This document shows positions 6,301 through 9,487 of a DNA stretch of 9,487 bases, piece after piece. Every line of letters starts with the position of its first letter. Position 1 is the first letter of the stretch. The position numbers were made by a program, and so were the translations under genes. The notes under the pieces are model-generated. The model was not told the origin of the DNA. It saw only the letters and a list, made by a program, of their open reading frames with translations, and ran no database searches. The DNA is from Burkholderiaceae bacterium (GTDB taxonomy: Bacteria > Pseudomonadota > Gammaproteobacteria > Burkholderiales > Burkholderiaceae_C): positions 1-9,487 of the forward strand of contig JAOTTZ010000042.1 in the NCBI GenBank assembly GCA_029864165.1. Reading direction: 5' to 3'.

Positions 6301-7814
6301 ACCGGCGCTGGCAGCGCGTCGAGTATCGTCTCAAGCGTGTGTCGCGCGGACTCGAGCAGAGCAGTGCGCTCTAGCACTTGCGCCTCCAAGCTGGCGTTGA
6401 GTTCCCGCACCGCCCGCTCGGCGCGCCGGGCCACGCTGATGTCGCGCATCGACTTAGACAAACCGATGCAGCGACCGTCTTGCGCCATGATCGGAGACAC
6501 AGCGATTGACACGTCGACGCACGAGCCGTCGCTGCGCTGGCGCGTTGTGTCAAGGGGTGCAATCACACGTCCCGACCTGATGGCCTCGCGGATGCCGGCG
6601 TCCTCTCCTTCGAAGCCCTTTGGCACGATCAAACTCGGCAGCGATTGGCCGATCGCTTGCATCTCGGCATAGCCGAACATTTTTTCGGCCCCGTGATTCC
6701 AGTCGGTCACGATGCCGTCCAGTGTCGCGCCGATGATGGCGTCGTTCGAAGCGGCGACGATCGCGGCACGGCGCACCTGTTCTGCACGGATGTACTGCTC
6801 TCGCTCGCGCGCGCGCACAAAGGCGTACGCCACCAGCGCAAGCAAGGCCGAAATTCCCGCGCACAGTGCGCCCACGGTGCGCGGGCTCGTCAAGTTCAAT
6901 CCCGCCCGGAAGGCCTGTGTTGCACGAAAGTCGGCCGCCCACTGACGGGCGAACATAGGCGCCGTGACTCGCTGCGCGACGCCATCCGCGGCGGGTACGT
7001 CGCTACGGGCTGACGCAAAGAACAACTGCGGCTCGGCGCCTGACACATCGCTCAGGGTGAAGGTGAAGTGAGTATCGACAAGGTGCAGACTACTTAGGAT
7101 TTCGTCCATCACGAGCGTCGCATAGCTCCAGCCGATAGTGGCGGCTTCGCGTTCGGCAACAGTAGCGTGTGCCGCACCGGTGCGGTAGACGGGCATCAGC
7201 AACAAAAAGGCCTGCTGAGGCCGGGCCATGGCCTGCACGATCGTGATCGGGCCAGTGAGCACTGTGGCGTTGTTGCGCATCGAGGTCAATGCAGCGGTCC
7301 GGCGGTTGTTTTCGGACGCAATATCGAGACCCACTGCCTGCCTATTGCGTGCGACAGGTTCGATGTACTGGATAACGTAGCGCTCGCGGTCGTAAGGGGC
7401 GAGCTGGGGGATGGCGAAGTCCGGGGCACCGTCTTGTCGTGCCGCCGCGAGAAAGGCGGCCTCTTTCTCGACTGGCACGCGCCGAATGAAACCGATACCG
7501 CGCGCACCGGGAAATTCTTGGTCAAAATCGCGCGACTCCCAGTAGGTGCGAAAAGTCCTGCGATCGATCTTGTCGGGCCCCAAACCGAGGATGAGGCCAC
7601 GCGCACTGCGCACACCGTGTTCGTATACTTGGAGTCGCTCATTGATCTGCTCGATGACGCTTTTACTAAGCTCAGCAAAGCGGGCGTTGGCCTCCAACTG
7701 ATTTTTCTGCGTCTGCCAGTACGCCGCCGCTAACGCCAGCGCGATGCCAACGCCGAAGACGCCCACTGCAACTGACAGCGGCCGCCGCGACCGAAGCCAC
7801 CCAGAGGGATTCAT
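3378..7814 (-). CDS. CHASE-PAS hybrid sensor histidine kinase with receiver and Hpt-like domain
   Basis: This 1478-residue inner-membrane sensor kinase starts at the ATG read from 7814, which overlaps the upstream stop as ATGA and has AGAGG about 8 bases before it. Order of parts: membrane segment about 13-33; periplasmic CHASE domain about 70-295; second membrane segment about 313-333; four PAS domains about 346-466, 491-607, 613-728 and 739-869; HisKA with phospho-acceptor His897 in FLANMSHEIRTP; HATPase with N-box Asn1014, DSGIG from 1046 and GGSGLG at 1075-1080; receiver with Asp1145/1146, phospho-acceptor Asp1191, Thr1221 and Lys1243; Hpt-like helices about 1284-1388 with His1338; a helical tail to 1478. 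All kinase and receiver key residues are present. CHASE domains sense small external ligands; the ligand here is unknown. Odd point: the Hpt motif reads HKLRESAG where HxLKGxAG is usual. Coupling with the cyclase gene suggests it feeds that receiver. The C-terminus abuts transposase debris but looks intact. Confidence 0.93.
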   Translation of the reverse strand: MNPSGWLRSRRPLSVAVGVFGVGIALALAAAYWQTQKNQLEANARFAELSKSVIEQINERLQVYEHGVRSARGLILGLGPDKIDRRTFRTYWESRDFDQEFPGARGIGFIRRVPVEKEAAFLAAARQDGAPDFAIPQLAPYDRERYVIQYIEPVARNRQAVGLDIASENNRRTAALTSMRNNATVLTGPITIVQAMARPQQAFLLLMPVYRTGAAHATVAEREAATIGWSYATLVMDEILSSLHLVDTHFTFTLSDVSGAEPQLFFASARSDVPAADGVAQRVTAPMFARQWAADFRATQAFRAGLNLTSPRTVGALCAGISALLALVAYAFVRAREREQYIRAEQVRRAAIVAASNDAIIGATLDGIVTDWNHGAEKMFGYAEMQAIGQSLPSLIVPKGFEGEDAGIREAIRSGRVIAPLDTTRQRSDGSCVDVSIAVSPIMAQDGRCIGLSKSMRDISVARRAERAVRELNASLEAQVLERTALLESARHTLETILDALPAPVAYWSRDLINQMANRAHKAWYGVEVDRVPGMHIRELIGDASYERSRSYLQAALNGQDQTFLETSVPLGAGGDPKHAMVNYMPDVVDGVVRGIFSMLHDVTELTRTTARFALAADAARLGVWEWDLANQSLNWDDRMFQLYGRTRAEGMLPYTLWSTSLHADDRARCEREIAEAIERGADFNTEFRIVHPDGVVRHIRAAARSEHDAEGKPIRMIGVNLDITKRKESELQLLATSSLLQTVLESASEVAIIATAPDLTIRVFNVGAVRMLGYASEEVVGKATPALIHDPGEISTRAAALSTELGYLVEGTEVFTEPSALREAREWTYIRKDGSRLPVSLIVTEMRGEDGQLFGYLGVAQDVTRQKQTEQSLREAVHKAKKANQAKSMFLANMSHEIRTPMNAVMGLTYMLDQTALNVEQASLLAKVQIASKSLLAVINDVLDLSKIEAGELKVESAPFDPRQVLDDLRSVFSVQAQSKGIACNMETETDLPEAVQGDAARLTQVLSNLLNNAIKFTERGSVQLRVRGLGATGDGVKLRFEVQDSGIGVAPEMQRRLFEPFAQADASTTRRFGGSGLGLSIVKHLVTLMGGEVSMVSIPGVGSEFSVEMPFGLASRAALHATQVGSGAKGAIDLNGVRVLVVDDSDINQEVARHILQRHKAHVWLAGNGLEAIEQLRAAPAGFDVVLMDVQMPVLDGHEATRRIRQELGLKNLPIIALTAGALTSQHQIAAESGMDDFISKPFDAMGLVLCIRRHVRHQGVTLADAGPTSPPTAMANTSRWPHIEGIDTKDAAQRLGGDLSLFQTMLKWLLDEFQDIDQPEPGDTTALQALARRMHKLRESAGLLGAQAIYKLASETETVCSNGDHANAMLLVKALQAQLNDLHLHAGPALVQLQADEADAGDPIVGELDPQQLITLEAMLNEQNLGALEQFKELAPHLRQKLGRDAFADIRDQVNNLQFAEAADSLHGALNTATS

Positions 7815-8845
7815 GCGCGTTGCCTCTGCGTCTCGACGACGCGATTTCGCGGACTTTCGATTGACCTGGCCAAGGCCGGCGTGTCGACATCGGCTACGTC
7901 CAGCCGCCAAGCTTGCGCGCGACCTGCGTTCTTGGCCGCGTACATCGCCTGGTCAGCGGCCTTGAGTAAGTCTTGCGCCGTGTTATGCATAAGGGTCGCG
8001 CCACTGAAGCTCGACTCGAGGCTTGGCTCGACCCACGCCGCGCTAGAGTTGTCGTAGTAAGCCAAGCCGATGCTGACGGTGACAAGCGCTGCCGCGGACG
8101 ATGCATCATGTGGGATGCCAAGTGCTTGCACCGCAGCCAATGCACGCCGTGCCACTTGCTCGGCGCCATCGAGCGGTGTATTCGGCATCAAGACAGCAAA
8201 TTCTTCGCCGCCGATCCTGGCCACCAAATCGGCCGGGCGCCGGCACGCGCTAGACAAGGCCTGCGCAACCATACGCAGGCATACATCGCCGGCCGGATGA
8301 CCGTAGGCGTCGTTGAAGAGTTTGAAGTGGTCGACATCGGCCAACAGCAGTGCCACCGGATGGCCTTCGCGCAAACCCCGCAGCCACTCAAGGTTCAGTA
8401 ATTCGTCGAAGCGCCTCCTGTTCGAAATCTCCGTCAGTGCGTCGATATGGGCTACGTCGCGAAGCTGATCGGTCAATCGCTTGACACGCAGCTGCGTCTT
8501 CACGCGCGCGACAAGCAAGGGCTCGCTGACGGGCTTGCTAATGAAGTCCGCTGCGCCCATCTCTAGGCCCGCCACTTCGAACTTGAGTCCAGCGTAGCTG
8601 GTGATGAACATGACCGCAACGTCGACCAGCTCTGGGTCGCCCTTCATGATTTCGCAGACCAGATAGCCGTTCATGCCGGGCATTTCGGCATCAAGCAGCA
8701 TGAGGTCGGGGCGTTGCTTGCGCGCCATGCGCAAAGCCGTTTTGCCATCGGTGGCAAAGCGCAGCTTGCCCAAGCCGGTGAGGATACGTGCGAGGACTTG
8801 TATGGTACCTGGGTCGTCGTCAACAATGAGGATATCGGCTTCCAT
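7811..8845 (-). CDS. response regulator diguanylate cyclase (REC-GGDEF)
   Basis: This 344-residue cytoplasmic protein would make c-di-GMP from two GTP under control of receiver phosphorylation. The receiver (about 1-120) has acidic Asp10/Asp11, phospho-acceptor Asp52 (LMLLDAEMPGMNG), Thr82 and Lys104. The GGDEF domain (about 130-310) begins DALTEISNRRRFDE, has metal-binding Asp170, and carries the active motif GGEEF at 212-216. An RPAD sequence at 203-206 sits five residues before it, matching the RxxD product-inhibition site as in PleD, so feedback control is expected. Residues 266-288 form an extra Ser-rich loop before the last helices. The ATG at 8845 is chosen because AAAGG lies 6 bases upstream and the receiver strand begins at once; an in-frame TTG at 8893 overlapping the PAS stop is less likely. 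The stop overlaps the kinase start by 4 bases. The layout resembles PleD/WspR-type output proteins. Confidence 0.93.
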   Translation of the reverse strand: MEADILIVDDDPGTIQVLARILTGLGKLRFATDGKTALRMARKQRPDLMLLDAEMPGMNGYLVCEIMKGDPELVDVAVMFITSYAGLKFEVAGLEMGAADFISKPVSEPLLVARVKTQLRVKRLTDQLRDVAHIDALTEISNRRRFDELLNLEWLRGLREGHPVALLLADVDHFKLFNDAYGHPAGDVCLRMVAQALSSACRRPADLVARIGGEEFAVLMPNTPLDGAEQVARRALAAVQALGIPHDASSAAALVTVSIGLAYYDNSSAAWVEPSLESSFSGATLMHNTAQDLLKAADQAMYAAKNAGRAQAWRLDVADVDTPALARSIESPRNRVVETQRQRA

Positions 8846-8889
8846 GAAGTACCTTTCAATCCGTGTTAGGGGACAGGCTACGGGCAGGA

Positions 8890-9306
8890 TCAAGCACTTC
8901 GATGCTTTGACTCGATCGCAAAGTGATCACCCTTTACACCCGATTTCGACACCGACAGTTCAGCCGGGAAATTGGCGCCAGAGCGCTGCAACACCCGGAT
9001 CTGGGCGCTCTGCGCCGACCAGTCATGGTGTTCATCGAGGCCGACGCCGATCAAGTCGCCGATGTTTCTACCGACCAGGCTGCTCTGCGGCGCATCGAAC
9101 AGGCGGCTGGCGGCAGCGTTGGCCAGCAGCACATGGCCGTCATCGCCGCAACTGACGATGGCATCGGAGGCAGCGCTAACGATCTCGGCAACTCGGGCAT
9201 CGCTGACACGCCGCCAGTGTTCGCCCACAGACAGTATGCGGCGCATGATCTGTATGGCCAAGGGGTCGTCGTCAACGAGCAACGGCTGTGCAGCCTCGAT
9301 GTTCAT
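8890..9306 (-). CDS. small PAS-domain protein with a receiver-like N-terminal remnant
   Basis: This 138-residue protein is the first gene of the operon in the window; 44 bases separate it from the cyclase ATG. AAGG lies about 8 bases before the ATG at 9306. Residues 1-26 (PLLVDDDPLAIQIMRRIL) match the first strand and helix of a receiver domain and resemble the start of the next gene (ILIVDDDPGTIQVLARIL). The rest of a receiver, including the phospho-acceptor, is absent. From about residue 37 a PAS domain follows: RVAEIVSAASDAIVSCGDDGHVLLANAAASRLF, then VGRNIGDLIG and RSGANFPAELSVSK. It ends ESKHRSA shortly after the fourth strand, so the last PAS strand is altered or missing. It has no output domain. 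It may be a decayed REC-PAS gene or a genuine small sensor; the good ribosome site and clean PAS core favour a translated product. Confidence 0.72.
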   Translation of the reverse strand: MNIEAAQPLLVDDDPLAIQIMRRILSVGEHWRRVSDARVAEIVSAASDAIVSCGDDGHVLLANAAASRLFDAPQSSLVGRNIGDLIGVGLDEHHDWSAQSAQIRVLQRSGANFPAELSVSKSGVKGDHFAIESKHRSA

Positions 9307-9487
9307 CCAATAGTCCTTAGCGCGGTGTTTGACGACTGTGCGCGCGGCTTGGCAACGCTGATCGCTGAAATTGGGCGGTGCCGACGTACTACCTTGACCG
9401 TTATTAACGAAGGGATATCGTGCCTGTTCACGGTGCCGCCGCATGGCAGCGGCAGGAGCAAGGGCAAGGTCTCTGAGGTTCTTGTGA
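9307..9487. other. upstream region of the signalling operon
   Basis: The operon promoter should lie here or beyond the right edge, but no strong leftward promoter stands out. The leftward frame stays open to the window edge (HKNLRDLALAPAAA and onward) without recognisable domain content, so an N-terminal extension of the PAS protein cannot be fully excluded. On the other strand TTGACC (9394-9399) and TATCGT (9416-9421) are spaced by 16 bases, but no rightward gene follows inside the window. Confidence 0.35.

Noticed and set aside
7815..7910. Extension of the kinase N-terminus by 32 residues to an upstream ATG
   Set aside because: It would lie wholly inside the cyclase gene, is basic and featureless, and the ATG at 7814 has a ribosome site and the classic ATGA overlap.
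9394..9445. Rightward promoter and gene start at the right edge
   Set aside because: The boxes are weak, and the GTG (9420) and ATG (9443) starts lead to peptides of only 18 and 14 residues.
1..9487. CRISPR array, tRNA or rRNA genes, toxin-antitoxin pair or phage genes
   Set aside because: No regularly spaced direct repeats, cloverleaf-like sequences, rRNA segments or recognisable toxin, antitoxin or phage proteins were seen.

Overview
The window looks like chromosomal DNA of a betaproteobacterium, most likely Burkholderiales (Comamonadaceae or Rubrivivax/Leptothrix-like). The evidence is the high G+C, the codon use and the style of the genes (DUF2934, DUF2024, CHASE-PAS hybrid kinase, an IS5-family transposase of a type common in that order). 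This assignment is an inference from sequence style only.

Left part (1-2420), a patchwork of small genes. A leftward Hsp20 chaperone gene is cut by the window edge. Upstream of it lies a leftward 84-residue DUF2934 protein. Rightward follow a candidate structured small RNA or leader with its own promoter-like boxes and a clear intrinsic terminator (about 877-972), a 55-residue membrane protein (1107-1274), a MacB/LolD-type ABC ATPase cut off after its Q-loop (start 1468), and a complete DUF2024 protein (2156-2419). These neighbours do not form one operon. The region reads like a stress-associated accessory stretch that has lost sequence.

Middle part (2421-3377), mobile and repeat debris in series. 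First comes a 264-bp element bounded by an 18-bp inverted repeat and holding a perfect 17-bp hairpin. It abuts a 159-bp MITE-like element with long imperfect inverted repeats and CTAG on both sides. Next is an IS5-family transposase gene that keeps its own ribosome binding site and start but has lost most of its middle and carries a frameshift. No intact transposase is present.

Right part (3378-9306), a leftward three-gene signalling operon in the transcription order PAS protein, REC-GGDEF diguanylate cyclase, giant hybrid histidine kinase. The cyclase stop and the kinase start overlap as ATGA. The kinase (1478 aa) has a periplasmic CHASE sensor, four PAS domains, HisKA, HATPase, a receiver and an Hpt-like domain. 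The likely logic is that the kinase controls phosphorylation of the cyclase receiver and hence c-di-GMP output; this partnership is inferred from gene coupling. The small PAS protein at the head of the operon begins with what looks like the first strand and helix of a receiver domain, as if most of that receiver had been deleted.

The most novel-looking items are the putative RNA at 877-972, the 264-bp nested inverted-repeat element, the receiver-remnant/PAS fusion, and the altered Hpt motif in the kinase.
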